Source: Pascua guehoae
Lineage: Eukaryota > Basidiomycota > Tremellomycetes > Trichosporonales > Trichosporonaceae
DNA length: 64,000 bases
Reading direction: 5' to 3'
NCBI GenBank assembly: GCA_001600415.1
Contig: BCJX01000004.1
Span: 825,689 to 889,688 of the forward strand
Positions 11,524-21,853 of the stretch are shown piece after piece; position 1 is the first letter of the stretch, and every line of letters begins with the position of its first letter. The notes under the pieces were generated by a model. The model had not been told where the DNA came from, did not search any database, and worked only from the letters and a program-made list of their open reading frames with translations. The translations under genes were made by a program, and so were the position numbers.

Positions 11524-13214
11524 GGTCACACGGCACTGCTGTTGACACTGGTGTCGACGTTTGAGAGGGCGAGAATATGGCAAGTGAGAATGGTTCAGTA
11601 TGCAGATACGGACAAGGTTGTTGCTCCTCCAAAGATGGTAGCTGCTAGAGGTTCTGTCAAGCACCCACCCACCGAGCGCACCCAAGGGATTGCACGAGGC
11701 ACTGGGAACAACGCCCCGATTGACGTCATCGACCCGCGGTCGGAAATCGTCGTTCCACGGGTTCTAGCAGTTGCTCGCAGCTTTCTGCAGCGCCATCAGC
11801 ATCCGTCTCGGCGGCACCGACGTCAACGGCGATGATGGCGCAGAAGAAAACGCCATGGCGTACACGCATCGGAGAGTCTGAACAAGAACATGATCACACT
11901 GGCTCGTGCCAAGAAGGTGGATTGGCCACGTATAACCGGTGGGGAGATCTTCAAGCCTCGGCGTCGCCCCCCAACGACTTCCTTGCCCTGTGTGGCGTTG
12001 GCCGACGATCCTTTGCATTATTGTCCCTGCCGCAGCGTACTCGTCCAGTAAAGCGTCACTTTGATTTTACAACGGTGCGTCGTCTAGCTATCCAACAGCG
12101 CATCGCACCAGAAGCTCGACAGTTTCACTGCTTAGCTACATGTCGTTGGCTCTCCATCCTCGCTTACGTTTTCACTGCTCACTATGGTTGCACACTATTC
12201 GATGCGGAACCCATCGGACGGCACACAAGCACATCAAGTACAGCATAGGAATTGACGACGTCGGCCGACACGGCACACATGATGTCCCTGTCGACCGTTC
12301 CTACATCACTAGTGCCAAGATGAAACTCGAAGCGACAACATACTCACAGGCGCTACTGAGGCCTTATGATTGATTCTGGAAGCGTTATAGCCCAGTCGCT
12401 CTTCTGGAACATGCACGCTGACGGGTGACGACACTCCAACACACACGGGAGCGATGGTACCTAGCCGAGACACTACGCTGGTCACAACGGATGGCCCAGG
12501 GGATAAGATCTTCTACTCTAAAGCATAAATCACAGTCCTCACGCGGGGTCAGGGGAGACGACAGTGCTTTGCTGTGGCACCGCAAACATGACTCATTGGT
12601 CGTCGGCGCACGTGGACTCGATGTTCTTCTGCTGATTCCCACAGTCTCTTGGCCTTTTTTGGTGCGTCAAAATTATGCTCTTGTTCCTCTGCAACCTTAG
12701 TGTTCTTTGGGGTTGTTCTTTAGAGTGCCTGGTAGAACGTCAGGTTGACGATACCACCAACCTCCCAAGACAGTAATAATTCCTCGTCAACAACTAACGA
12801 CACAAAGCAGACGGTTCCTCAGCTACCACGATAGGCGCTGCCGAGCAACTAGAACACTTGCAAGGCAGTCACTCGTTCCTCTTGAGGATTGTTGGGGGGT
12901 TGGCTTGGCAGTTGAGTTCGTCGTACCTGCACTCCAGAGTCGGTAGCGGTTCCTCTCAAACACCCAGTAGACGTTTCTGGGTAACCACATCTCGCAAGAC
13001 AGCATCAAGTCTATACCCGACGTTGCTCGACAACCGACACATTGGCCTCACATGACCTATGCACATGGTTAGAAGTCGTCATTGTTGTTCCTCGTCGTCG
13101 CCCCGGTGATGAGCGCGACCGAATCGGTCGTGGTCATTCGGAGACGAACTGACAGCTGAGTTGCGGTGCTGTCATCTCTAAGCGAAGGTGAACCGCACTC
13201 CACACCATATCAGA
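11524..13214. other. Intergenic region, no gene seen
   Basis: Only short frames without motifs are present. The stretch holds the ligase promoter and, from about 12.7 kb, sequence that begins to resemble the diverged direct repeats upstream of the secreted-protein genes. Confidence 0.5.
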
Positions 13215-13625
13215 TAATCGCGAACAGGCACATTACCTCATGTTCCCTTCTTCCTTCACATCTACTAACCACTTACTGACTTTGTCACATTGGCAAGCGT
13301 GTCTTCGGACAGTACCCCGGTTCCTGTGCACTTGGCAAGTAACGACATCAGCTTGTCTTCGACACGAGCAGGCGATACTTAGGAATGACGCTTCGCTCTC
13401 CCTGACGGCATGATGAGACGAGCTCCATCGTGTTCGGTTGTCTCACCAGGTCGCCCGGACTGTGTCTCTTCGTCCCAACTCACAGCAAGTGTTGCCAACA
13501 GCGAACATGCGGGTTCTGTTCTGTTCCTGCACGCCTCGCAAGTCACGTCACCTGCTTGTCTTGGCAAGCAGGTGGGACGTCAGTGTGACGCTTCTTCCCC
13601 CCCCCCCCCCTCTGTCAAGACCTCC
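13215..13625. repeat. Diverged direct repeats upstream of secreted-protein copy A
   Basis: Two imperfect units of roughly 180-200 bp share blocks such as CACATTACCTCAT, TTACTGAC, GTTCCTG..CAAGTCACG, CACCTGCTTGTCTT..CAAGCAGGT, TGACGCTTC and CCCTGACGGCATGA. The same blocks recur upstream of copy B. A poly-C run of about 13 lies at 13598-13611. Confidence 0.6.
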
Positions 13626-13750
13626 TGGTCACTAGCACCTTGCCCCGTCAATCTTATTGCCCTCTCAGGCATGCTGCACTACGATGATTCGACCTACCCC
13701 ATCAAGTAGTGGGCTCTCCTCATGATATAAGTGCCAGGCCCCGGGAAAAG

Positions 13751-13758
13751 CATTTAAG
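13751..13758 (+). promoter_or_regulatory. TATA-like element of secreted-protein copy A
   Basis: CATTTAAG lies about 140 bp before the ATG, in the context GGGAAAAGCATTTAAGAATGG. This matches the position and context of the TATATAAG of copy B (CCGAAAATGGTATATAAGAAG). Confidence 0.5.
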
Positions 13759-13895
13759 AATGGTCTCTGGGCCTCGCGCCAACTTTCCCCACGTCCACTT
13801 TGCCACTACAACCTTTGTGACCACGTCCTACGTCTACGACACGTCCTTGAACCTCCACTGCCCCGCCTTCACACCCAGCTCATACACACGTCACC

Positions 13896-14315
13896 ATGCT
13901 CGCTTCCATCCTCGTCTCATTCATCACGGCCCCCACTCTGCTGGTTCTCGGTGCGTCGTTGCCGCTAAACCTTACCCTTCTCGAGGAACGCCAAAGCGTC
14001 ACAATGCCCGACGACATGTTTGATGTCACCATGTACGGCCGGTACGATTGCCAGGGGCCCACTGTAGGCCTCCAGATTGAGGGCGGCGACGTCGAATGCA
14101 ACAAGATCCACACCAACAACGTCTATTCCGTCCGAGTCAACTTTTGGCCCGACAACAGGTCGAGAACTCTCCAAGTCTCCATCCATGAGAACGACGACTG
14201 CACTGCCGTCACCGCCGCTTGGGTCATCCCCAAGGGATATTCTACCTGTATCAATGCCAGGCGCGACGAGGGCGATCGTCCCATCCTGTCTTGGGATGCT
14301 GAGCGAAACGTGTGA
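13896..14315 (+). CDS. Small secreted four-cysteine protein, copy A
   Basis: An intronless frame of 139 residues. The N-terminus MLASILVSFITAPTLLVLGAS is a good signal peptide, so export is inferred. The mature part has four cysteines (contexts YDCQG, VECNK, NDDCTA, STCIN), consistent with two disulphides, and one Asn-Leu-Thr sequon near the mature N-terminus. It is a paralogue of the gene at 15534: shared features are the four Cys with matching spacing, HEN(D/E)(D/E)C, and ILSWDA(D/E)R near the C-terminus. The stop follows ERNV, but the sequence beyond it still encodes YIANAIGF, matching the YLPPVVGF end of copy B, so this copy looks truncated by a nonsense change. No known family is recognised; an effector-like or cell-surface role is speculation. 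Confidence 0.8.
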   Translation: MLASILVSFITAPTLLVLGASLPLNLTLLEERQSVTMPDDMFDVTMYGRYDCQGPTVGLQIEGGDVECNKIHTNNVYSVRVNFWPDNRSRTLQVSIHENDDCTAVTAAWVIPKGYSTCINARRDEGDRPILSWDAERNV

Positions 14316-14339
14316 TACATCGCAAATGCCATTGGCTTT

Positions 14340-14605
14340 CGAGGCCATTGACCAGCCGTAAGTGTCGGAATGAAACCAGCCACACACTGACTCATCAGTG
14401 CCTTGCCATCCAGTTTTCCGCAAGCCCATCGAAATCGAAAATAGAAAAAACGACACTGAGTCCTTCCCTGCTCCCAAAGCTTGGACGTGAGTGTTGGATT
14501 GGAATCCGCGCTAACTCTTCAGAACTCTGTCATCCCAAGTTTCTGTCAAATATTCGCTCATCGGAATTGAGAAAACACAAACGGGAGTCGGACCCGGCGT
14601 ACGGC
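14340..14605. repeat. 3' repeat modules behind copy A (two units)
   Basis: Each unit of about 120-130 bp has an intron-like half (GTAAGTG or GTGAGTG, then TGACTCATCAG or CTAACTCTTCAG) followed by a block resembling CTTGCCATCC or CTGTCATCCCAAG, ending in an A-rich segment like ATCGAAATCGAAAATAG. The same modules follow copy B. Confidence 0.55.
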
Positions 14606-14854
14606 TTCCCAACAAATTGTAGTTTGCGATGAAATGAATTTCTAATCGACTGTTCGTTTAGTCTTCCAGAAGTGGTCCGCTGTACACCGCAAACTTCCCC
14701 GCGCGTCAGCCGAGCAAGGGGGCGCCAATAGTCCGAGCTGGGAGGGCGAGCTGGAAGGGTGAGATGCAAGCGTGCGAGACAAGGCGGATCGTCAATATAG
14801 TTTCTGCGGCCTCTTGGTCCCCACAACCGATGCTGCATAGTCGAGAATAGCCAC

Positions 14855-15270
14855 ATTACATCATACTCTGTGTTCCTCGCAACTACTAGCCGTTACTGAC
14901 ATCGCAACGTCGATGGTTCCAGACAGTGCCTCCATTCCTTCAACGGTCACAACACCTGCCTGTCTTCGATCCAAGCAGGTTATGCTTCTGTATGACGCTT
15001 CCTCGCTCCACGTGACGACATGAAAGTCACGAGTCAAAAGTTCTGAATCAATCCATCGTCGCCACCAACATGGTGCCTCACGATTCTTCCTCCACAACTA
15101 CCAGCAGTTACTGATATCTTAGTGGTGTTGACAACGATGAGCTTGGCGACTGTTTACATGTTCCTGCAGGCCCCACAAGTCACGCCATCCACACACCTTC
15201 TACTTGAGGCGGCGAACATCTGTATGACGCTCCTCGGCAGTCCCTAACGACAAGGACATGACGAGGTCTG
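14855..15270. repeat. Diverged direct repeats upstream of copy B
   Basis: Two units again carry CACATTACATCAT, GTTCCTCGCAACTACTAGC, TTACTGACATC, CCTGCCTGTCTTCGATCCAAGCAGGT, TCTGTATGACGCT and GACGACATGA blocks, in the same order as the repeats upstream of copy A. Confidence 0.6.
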
Positions 15271-15404
15271 ACCTCAGCGTTCGTCTTCACTAGCCCCGTG
15301 CCTACTCGGTCTCGTTGTCTCCTCGAGCTTACTGTAGAATGACTGTCTTACACTATCGGATGACAGAGCTCTACTCATAGGCGAAGAGAGAGGCCCGAAA
15401 ATGG

Positions 15405-15412
15405 TATATAAG
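15405..15412 (+). promoter_or_regulatory. TATA box of secreted-protein copy B
   Basis: TATATAAG is 122 bp before the ATG at 15534, with a pyrimidine- and C-rich leader between. It is a strong TATA match and suggests a regulated, potentially highly expressed gene. Confidence 0.6.
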
Positions 15413-15533
15413 AAGACCGTCTGCACAACAAACTTCGGCACGACAGGACTCGCAACGACCCCCCAACATCTACCACACCTCTTCCACCTTCCTATATTAC
15501 TACGACTCGTACCACCAACCCAGACACATCACA

Positions 15534-15971
15534 ATGCTCGCCGCCAACCTCTTCGCTCTCATCACGAGCCTCGCCCTCGTCGCCCCCGCCACGGCGTATC
15601 CTCAACCTCAACTTCAGGACCGAGGCCCGAAGCGGCCCACCACCAAGTTCTCCGTGGTCGGCTACAGCGACTACGAGTGCGAGGGAACGTCGAAATATTC
15701 CTACGAAGGCGAGGGTGAAGTAGGGTGCGAGAAGATTACCGAGAAGAATGTCAAATCCCTCGAGATTACGCTGGGCGACCAGTATACCGGCAGCCTGAAT
15801 GTTGCCATTCACGAGAACGAGGAGTGCGACGGCGTGATCCGGCGCAAGCGACTCACGGGCTCCAAGCAGAGCATGTGCCTCACGGCGAGGTATGAAGAAG
15901 ACCCCAATCAAGCCATCCTGTCGTGGGACGCCGACCGCGAGGCCTACCTGCCGCCTGTCGTGGGCTTTTAA
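15534..15971 (+). CDS. Small secreted four-cysteine protein, copy B
   Basis: An intronless frame of 145 residues with a signal peptide (MLAANLFALITSLALVAPATA), then a short Pro/Gln-rich linker. Four cysteines occur in YECEG, VGCEK, NEECDG and SMCLT, aligned with copy A. The motifs HENEEC and ILSWDADR are shared. The ATG has the context CACA before it. The mature protein is charged and rich in Glu/Lys, unlike most fungal hydrophobins, and lacks the eight-Cys pattern. I recognise no family; it is best called a lineage-specific secreted protein. With copy A and the shared flanking repeats it forms a tandemly duplicated locus of about 1.6 kb per unit. Confidence 0.82.
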   Translation: MLAANLFALITSLALVAPATAYPQPQLQDRGPKRPTTKFSVVGYSDYECEGTSKYSYEGEGEVGCEKITEKNVKSLEITLGDQYTGSLNVAIHENEECDGVIRRKRLTGSKQSMCLTARYEEDPNQAILSWDADREAYLPPVVGF

Positions 15972-15974
15972 TAA

Positions 15975-16262
15975 CTATTACCGGTGGTTCGTGCCGGGCT
16001 GAAGCTTTTACTGACTCTTCAGAATCAAGCCGTCTCAAGCCGGCGAAAACAATGGCCGAGAGATCGCAGTCGAGAAAACGAAACGAGGGGGACATAATTT
16101 TACCGAAAACACAATTGCTTGAGTAGGGGTTCGTATCGAATTGAAGTTCTGACTGACTCGTCAGCACCTGGCCATCCCAAGTGAACGCTAAAAACAACAA
16201 CCCCCTCCCCGCGTTGGAATCGAGAAGACGAGAACGAAAACGAGCAGAACATCTCTTCGTGA
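15975..16262. repeat. 3' repeat modules behind copy B (two units)
   Basis: The units end their intron-like half in TTTACTGACTCTTCAG and TCTGACTGACTCGTCAG, continue with CAAGCCGTCTCAAG and CCTGGCCATCCCAAG, and end in CAGTCGAGAAAACGAAACG and AATCGAGAAGACGAGAACG. Order and spacing match the modules after copy A. Confidence 0.55.
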
Positions 16263-16628
16263 CTCGCCCCAATTTTTTTGTTTTAAAAAAGTAGCTTGGA
16301 AGGAGATGAAAGTTCTGATGGATCGTTTATCTGTTGTGCAGCAGTCTGAGCCATTGTCAAGGAAGTATACTATGGTGTTGTGCCACAAACTCCTTGTACG
16401 CCGGCGGAGGGCTGAACCCCAGTAAAGATGTGAAGAGAGACTGATTAATATAGTTTCTTTGGTCCACACATCCGTCACATGTTCCAAGGATGACAGTTTC
16501 GAGGGTCAGCTTTAAGTCTCAAGCCCTATGCACTTCGAGAACGTTGAGAATGTTGTCAACAATGCTCAATACATAGGAAGGGGACTCACGGCGGCACCGG
16601 GTCACACCTCGAGCCCCAAAGTCACTAT

Positions 16629-16713
16629 GGAGGGATAGCTCAGTTGGGAGAGCGTACGACTGAAGTTTGTCTTCGTATTCGTACGGTCGGGCGTTCGATC
16701 CGCCCTCACTCCA
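16629..16713 (+). tRNA. tRNA-Phe (GAA) with 12-nt intron
   Basis: The acceptor stem GGAGGGA pairs with TCACTCC (one mismatch, G5-A68), followed by discriminator A. The D arm is GCTC-AGTTGGGA-GAGC, anticodon stem TACGA/TCGTA, loop CTGAAG+T with anticodon GAA, and T arm GGGCG-TTCGATC-CGCCC. A 12-nt intron (16666-16677) sits at the canonical place after base 37. A T4 terminator follows at about 16719. Confidence 0.92.
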
Positions 16714-17204
16714 TTACCTTTTGGCTGCGTTTTGGAGATCACAGCGATTGAAAGACGTTGGCAGGTATGACGAGGACAAGCGTCTGTGCCGCTGGGAGGT
16801 GAAAATGTCTTTGCGACCAAAATTTTCTAGACTTGACAAACCCTGCTCTGAAGGGACCTCCAGCTCGTATAATGAGCGCTTATCACTCTGGTGTGTAATT
16901 TGGTCATCTTGTGGGTCTTGGTACTCCATCTTCGACAGAAGTGGCGGAGGTGGCGGCGCAGAGGCAGGGGGGTGGCGCCACAAACCCCTCAGCGTGGCGT
17001 GCGACTGTCCGCGATCGGGATCGAATGCGTTTGGACCGATGACCCACTCATTGATTCACCCTGATGCTGTTAACGCAGTTCTCCCTTGGTCTGGGCCTTG
17101 AGTTCCAGAGGAACGAGAAAGTCGAGGCTGCACATCTGAGGCAGGAAAATGGCATGTGGCGGCATGAGAGGCCGCCTGAGGAGGTTGAGCTTCAAAACAT
17201 CAAG

Positions 17205-17275
17205 ACATCGTTGGTTAAACGGTATCATGCGTCGTTGCCATCGACGCGGCAGGGGTTCGACTCCCTTACGATGTA
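17205..17275 (+). tRNA. tRNA-Gly (GCC)
   Basis: The 71-nt gene has a fully paired acceptor stem (ACATCGT/ACGATGT) with discriminator A, anticodon stem CGTCG/CGACG, loop TTGCCAT with anticodon GCC, and T arm AGGGG-TTCGACT-CCCTT. A T5 terminator follows at 17278. There is no intron. The A1-U72 pair is less usual than G1-C72. Confidence 0.92.
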
Positions 17276-17526
17276 GCTTTTTGGCTTTGTATTGATGTGC
17301 ATTCTCTTGAGAGCTGAGATGCAAGACTCGGATGTGTTGAAAGGTGTTGAGGTTGGCAGTTGTGTGGTGGACCGGAGTGGTGGAGGTCAAGATCACGTGA
17401 CTGTGCCTGAGTTTGCCACTCATGACGTTGTGTGTTGACGTTTTCAGGATGACTGTGTTTGCTGACAACTCGCGTTTTCCTCATGTCATTTTCTCTCTTC
17501 ACACTCTACTATTCACTTCTACCACC

Positions 17527-18534
17527 ATGTCATACACCAGATCAGCTCCTGCGCGTACCACAAGAACGACGACGACAGCATCGACCGACAAGGACGACGA
17601 GGACGGCGTGCGGTGCTCGGTGAGTGACTCTGCTCTCACTCCCCCGTTTGTCGCCTACTAACCCACAGGGCCACAACCGCAAAGCTGCCAAGCGCCAAGC
17701 AGGTCCCGCGACCAAGAACGCCGGGAGGTGGTTCTACGTCTGTCCTCTGGGCCGTGACGACCCGAAAAAGTGCAAGTTCTTCAAGTGGGCCGACGAGGTC
17801 GACGTGGCCGGCGCGGGCGGTGGACCGTCCGAACGTCCCTCTGGCGGACGCACACTGGGAGGCGGGCAAACACTCGGTCAATCGCCGGCACGTCTGGGTG
17901 GTGTCTCGTCTCTTCTCACGACTGGAAACTCTACAAACTCTAGCACCCGCCCTGCAGCCGCCGGCACCCAGTCACCAGCCACGCCTAAGAAGGCCGCGTC
18001 CCCAGCCAAGTCCTCGCCGGTGCAACCCAGCATCACCGCGTGGTTATCCCCCACACGCCAGCCGGCACCTGAGAGCGACTCTGGCGAGTTCAGCGACGAC
18101 GAGCTCGACTGGTCTGCCATCGACACGGACGCCATCGAGCTTGCCGCACGTACGGCGACACCGCACACGTCGCAGGTCGCCCCTTCCCCCGCCAGCACCA
18201 CAGGCCCACGTACCCCCACATCGGCCGGTGCGCGGCTGCGTGCTGCGGCTATTCGCGAGGCTGTCGGAGGCGGAGGCGGGGAGAGGCCCACCACGGCCCA
18301 CGGTTCCCCGACTGCCTTTGGCGCAAGGTTGCGTGCCGTCGCCATCGCCGAGGCCAAGGCTGAGGACACCCAGGCCCATGATGCGTCGCACGCGGGCGAG
18401 AAGCGCAGGGGTGAAGATGTAAAGGACACGCGCGTTCCGAAGCGTGGTGGAGGTGTGAGTAGACCGCTGTTCGAGCTGGCACATGTGGGACTAACAGAAC
18501 ACAGGCCAATCCCTTCCGGGATACCACTCGCTGA
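17527..18534 (+). CDS. GRF-type zinc-finger protein with PIP-like motif
   Basis: Inferred exons are 17527-17619, 17669-18454 and 18505-18534, giving 302 residues. The GRF zinc finger (about residues 29-73) is seen as RCSGHNRK, then GRWFYVCPLG and KKCKFFKWADE; this domain binds single-stranded DNA in NEIL3, APE2 and TOP3A. The first ligand Cys is split from the rest of the finger by intron 1. The remainder looks disordered. At about residues 150-157 QPSITAWL fits the PCNA-interacting-peptide pattern (Gln, aliphatic at +3, aromatic at +6), though the last aromatic position is Leu. An acidic SDDELDWSAID stretch and a twice-repeated GARLRAxAIxEA helix-like motif follow. A DNA repair or replication-linked role is inferred. 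The start has ACC before ATG. Confidence 0.75.
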
Positions 18535-19119
18535 ACACTAGCTTTTTCTATCCATCCTCTTGTACCATAGGTTTGCCGCTACTGTAGATAACACACCCTG
18601 TTGCCCCGCCCCCTTTGTTCTTAGTAATGCCATTACCACCCTACATGCGAACCATGCTTGGCCACACCAGCCGTCCTAACAGCGGCGTCTTACTCAAGGG
18701 TCCCTTTCCAACCGCTGGCTCGTAACAGACTCCGACGATGCCCTGCTCCGACTCTCAAATTAGTTCCCCTCACGCTCTCCATGCTTTAATTATTGTAAGC
18801 CAATGTGAGTAAGTTATGCCTCTGGACCTTGGACTCTTCACCGTTCACAAGCTGGTCAAGACCTTGGACTCTTCACCGTTCATAAGCTGGTCAAAACCAA
18901 CACAATTGCAAATAGCTTTAACGAGTGGGCAAGTCCTGAACATATGCACCACCGCGTGGGTTCTTGCCAAAGTGGACAGCATGACATAGATCCTACAACC
19001 TAACAGCGCCGATGACATGACAACCGACACAACAACAGTAACCGCACTTCTCACCCAGCCGTGTTCCGCTTTCCACACGCCTCCGCACGCTAATCACCCC
19101 CACCACACAACAGCACCTC
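18535..19119. other. Convergent intergenic region
   Basis: The 3' flanks of the GRF gene and the PI-PLC-like gene meet here. A 23-bp direct repeat (CTTGGACTCTTCACCGTTCA, then TAAGCTGGTCAA or CAAGCTGGTCAA) occurs twice at about 18829-18895. No gene is seen. Confidence 0.6.
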
Positions 19120-21422
19120 CTAACCCTCGAGATAGTTCATCGCACAGAGCAGCTCGCTCATGTTCCCCCCACCGCCGGCATGTCGATAGAAATCCGCCAT
19201 GATCGTCGCCCGTGGCCGCCTCCCCTCGGCCGCGCACTGGAGGAGCCACCGCACTACGCGCGCATTGACGCCGTGGATCCCCAGCCTCCACTGCGGGTAG
19301 CCGACACCCCGGGAGACGTAGCGCGGGGGTGTCCATGACCCCGAGCCCGAGGCGAATGCCAGCGTTAGTGGCGGTGATGTGCCGTTCGAAGGGCCCGGTG
19401 GGTCGGGGGTCGTCGTGGGCTCGAGGTAGCCGACGACCGCGGCGGCCTTTTCGGGGATGGCGATGAGGGAGCTTAGGTGGTACCTGTTGTCAGCAGGGTC
19501 GCGACTGGGGAGGGGCCCCGGGGGGGGAGGGGGGGGGCAGTTGCCAAAGCAGAGCGTAGCAGACGACGGGAGAAGTGTCAGAGAGACGAGAGGAGTGGTG
19601 CCAGCGATCATAGCTACGGCGGTTCGGTGTCGCGCTGTGTCGCGCTTTGGCGTGCTGAAACACCATTCATAGAGGGCACCACGGAGCACACTCGGCAGCT
19701 CCAGTCTTCACCCGTTTTCCAAACCATTTGTCCTTCATTTCACCTGCCTTGGCAGCCGCCCTGTCGCCTGCGCGACCTCTCCGGCCTCCAGCACGACGGC
19801 GACCTCTGCACTTGGGTCCCAGAAAACTCGGGCTCCATGAACTCAAACGCCCCGCCCATTCAACCACCCGACTCCACAAGCGCCCCAGCTAGCACTCACC
19901 AATCATGCGTCCGCACCGTGACCCCATGGCAGTCCCACTCAAACCCATCCCGCTTCGAGTCTGGCCAGCGCGTGGGGTGAATGCCCATCCCGTCGGGAAA
20001 CTCGTTTTCCCACCATCGAGCGAACCGCGAAAACAGGATTCCGCGTCCGCGCACCTCGCCGAGCGTGGGGACCGTCTCTTCGAACCGCCACAGCCCACTT
20101 TCTGCGAGTTCGCGATAGACGAGCGTCGGGAATGCCGGGTGCCACGGGGGTGTCTCCTCCTTGATGCTCACGAGTACCGTCTCGCCCGGGTGGGCGAGGA
20201 GGAATTCGTTGAAGGCCGCGAGCTCCTTGGTGAGCGTGGAGCGTTGGGGACGGATGTCGTGGTAGGCTGGATGTCAGTTGGTTGCGGGTGAGGTATGAAG
20301 AGGAACTGTAGGCACAAGAGGTCGTAGGAGATGTGAGCGGGGCGGGGCGGGTGCGGGGGGCGAGAGGACGGCTGGAGCCTCATCCCTCTATTCGTGGTCT
20401 CGGCCTCACATCGGCGTTCTCGCGCTGCTCCCATGCCCAATCTGGGCAGCTTCCGACTTTGCTGGATCGCCCATCTCTATCCCAAGAGCACGGCCTAGGC
20501 CGCCCTCCCCTGCCGCAAACCCCGCCCTCTCTCTCTCTCCAGGCCGATGGGTGGATTGTCACGCCACTCAGCACGCCTCTGACTCTCGCCCACCGCCTTC
20601 TCATCACGTCCTGGTGCCAGCTTCTCTCTCCTACGCCGTCTTTAACCCGCGACCCCTCCGCACCCAGATCCGCCTCATCGTACCACAAGCCGCCCCCTTC
20701 AACCCAAAGACGTACTCTTCAACGTGCCATCCATGACCCGCAGCCGCACATCAAACACGCGCACGCCATCGACGAGCTGCCGCGCGACCGGCGTCGTGGC
20801 GCACTGGCACTGTGACGCAAAGTCTGGCGTCAGCGAGATACCTGACAACGAGGCTGCACCCGTCCCAAGACGTACATCCATAGAAGGCGCACGTCTCATG
20901 CGAGCCCTGTAACGTGAGCGCGCCGAGCGGCGTGTCGTCCGGCAGCCCCGCCATAAAGTTCGCCGTGTCCACCCCGGGCAGGAGGATGAGTGTTCCGACG
21001 CTGCTCCGTGAGCGCGTAGATCTATCGGTGGTCGAGGTGGTTTCCCGGTCCAAGACAGTATTGAAGCCGGCGCCGCCGCCGTGATCGGCATCGGTGTCGA
21101 GGAGGAGATACGCGAGCACGCCCCCCGTCGACGGCGCGAGCTTTGTCCAACCCCGAGCCCGCGCCGCCCGCCCAGGCGCCAGAGGCACTACGACACTACC
21201 CAACTCGTCCCCGGCGGCATACTCGACGACCACCGACTGCGCACGCCGCCGCCGCAGCACGTCCAGCCTGCCCACCCCCGCGCCACTCGGACCTGGGACG
21301 CCGATCCCCGCGCCGCCGCCCAGGTCCACAGTCGTCCGGAATCCCTTGTGCGCGAGCGGGAGCGCGCGCCCGTGGAGCGTCGCCGCGTCGACGTCCACCC
21401 CGTGTGCGGCAATGTGCAGCAT
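19120..21422 (-). CDS. PI-PLC X-domain phosphodiesterase-like protein
   Basis: Inferred exons are 21422-20876, 20823-20716, 20266-19900 and 19483-19120, giving 461 residues in consistent phase. After a non-conserved N-terminal 170 residues or so, the TIM-barrel X domain runs LGALTLQGSHET (first catalytic-type His), SQCQ, QLVDGVRVFDVRLRV, YHDIRPQ (second His position), HPGETVLVSIKEE, GRGILFSRF and, in exon 4, LSSLIAIPEKAA and ATIMADFYRH. This is the small, single-domain bacterial/fungal PI-PLC type; there is no Y, C2 or EF-hand domain. No signal peptide is visible, so a cytosolic place is inferred. Introns 2 and 3 are unusually long (449 and 416 nt). Substrate is unknown. Confidence 0.82.
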
Positions 21423-21853
21423 CGAGGCTGAGGCTGGTGGGAGCGCGCGAGTGTGATGGGATGTGTTATCAGGAGTCAGGAAACGGCGATGTAAGGTTGG
21501 CCAGGCGGCAAGCGGATAACGGCAAGATATGGGCCGGGGCAGGGAGGTCGCCAGGCACTATTAAAGGCACAGGCGTGCAACTCGCCCCATACGGTACTCA
21601 TGCACATGTTTTCCGTTCAGTGTGCTGTGGGCGCGGTCCAGTGGTGGCATCTACACCTGCAGTGCTGCGTGCTTATGCTCGGCTGCGCCCGTGCTGTGCG
21701 TGGGGAAGCCCACGACGTCATAAGGCGTTGGACTGGCGTTTTGTTCCTTTCGTAAGAAATCGAGTCACGTCTCGGGCTGCTTTTGGCTACTAATGCTATT
21801 TGGACGTGGTGAGGGGCAAAAGTGTGGTGAGGCCACAGGAACCAAAAGGTATT
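21423..21853. other. Promoter-side flank of the PI-PLC gene
   Basis: No gene is visible between the PI-PLC start and the first tRNA-Arg copy. Confidence 0.5.

Noticed and set aside
13215..15270. CRISPR-like array
   Set aside because: The repeats are long, diverged and not regularly spaced, and the genome is eukaryotic.
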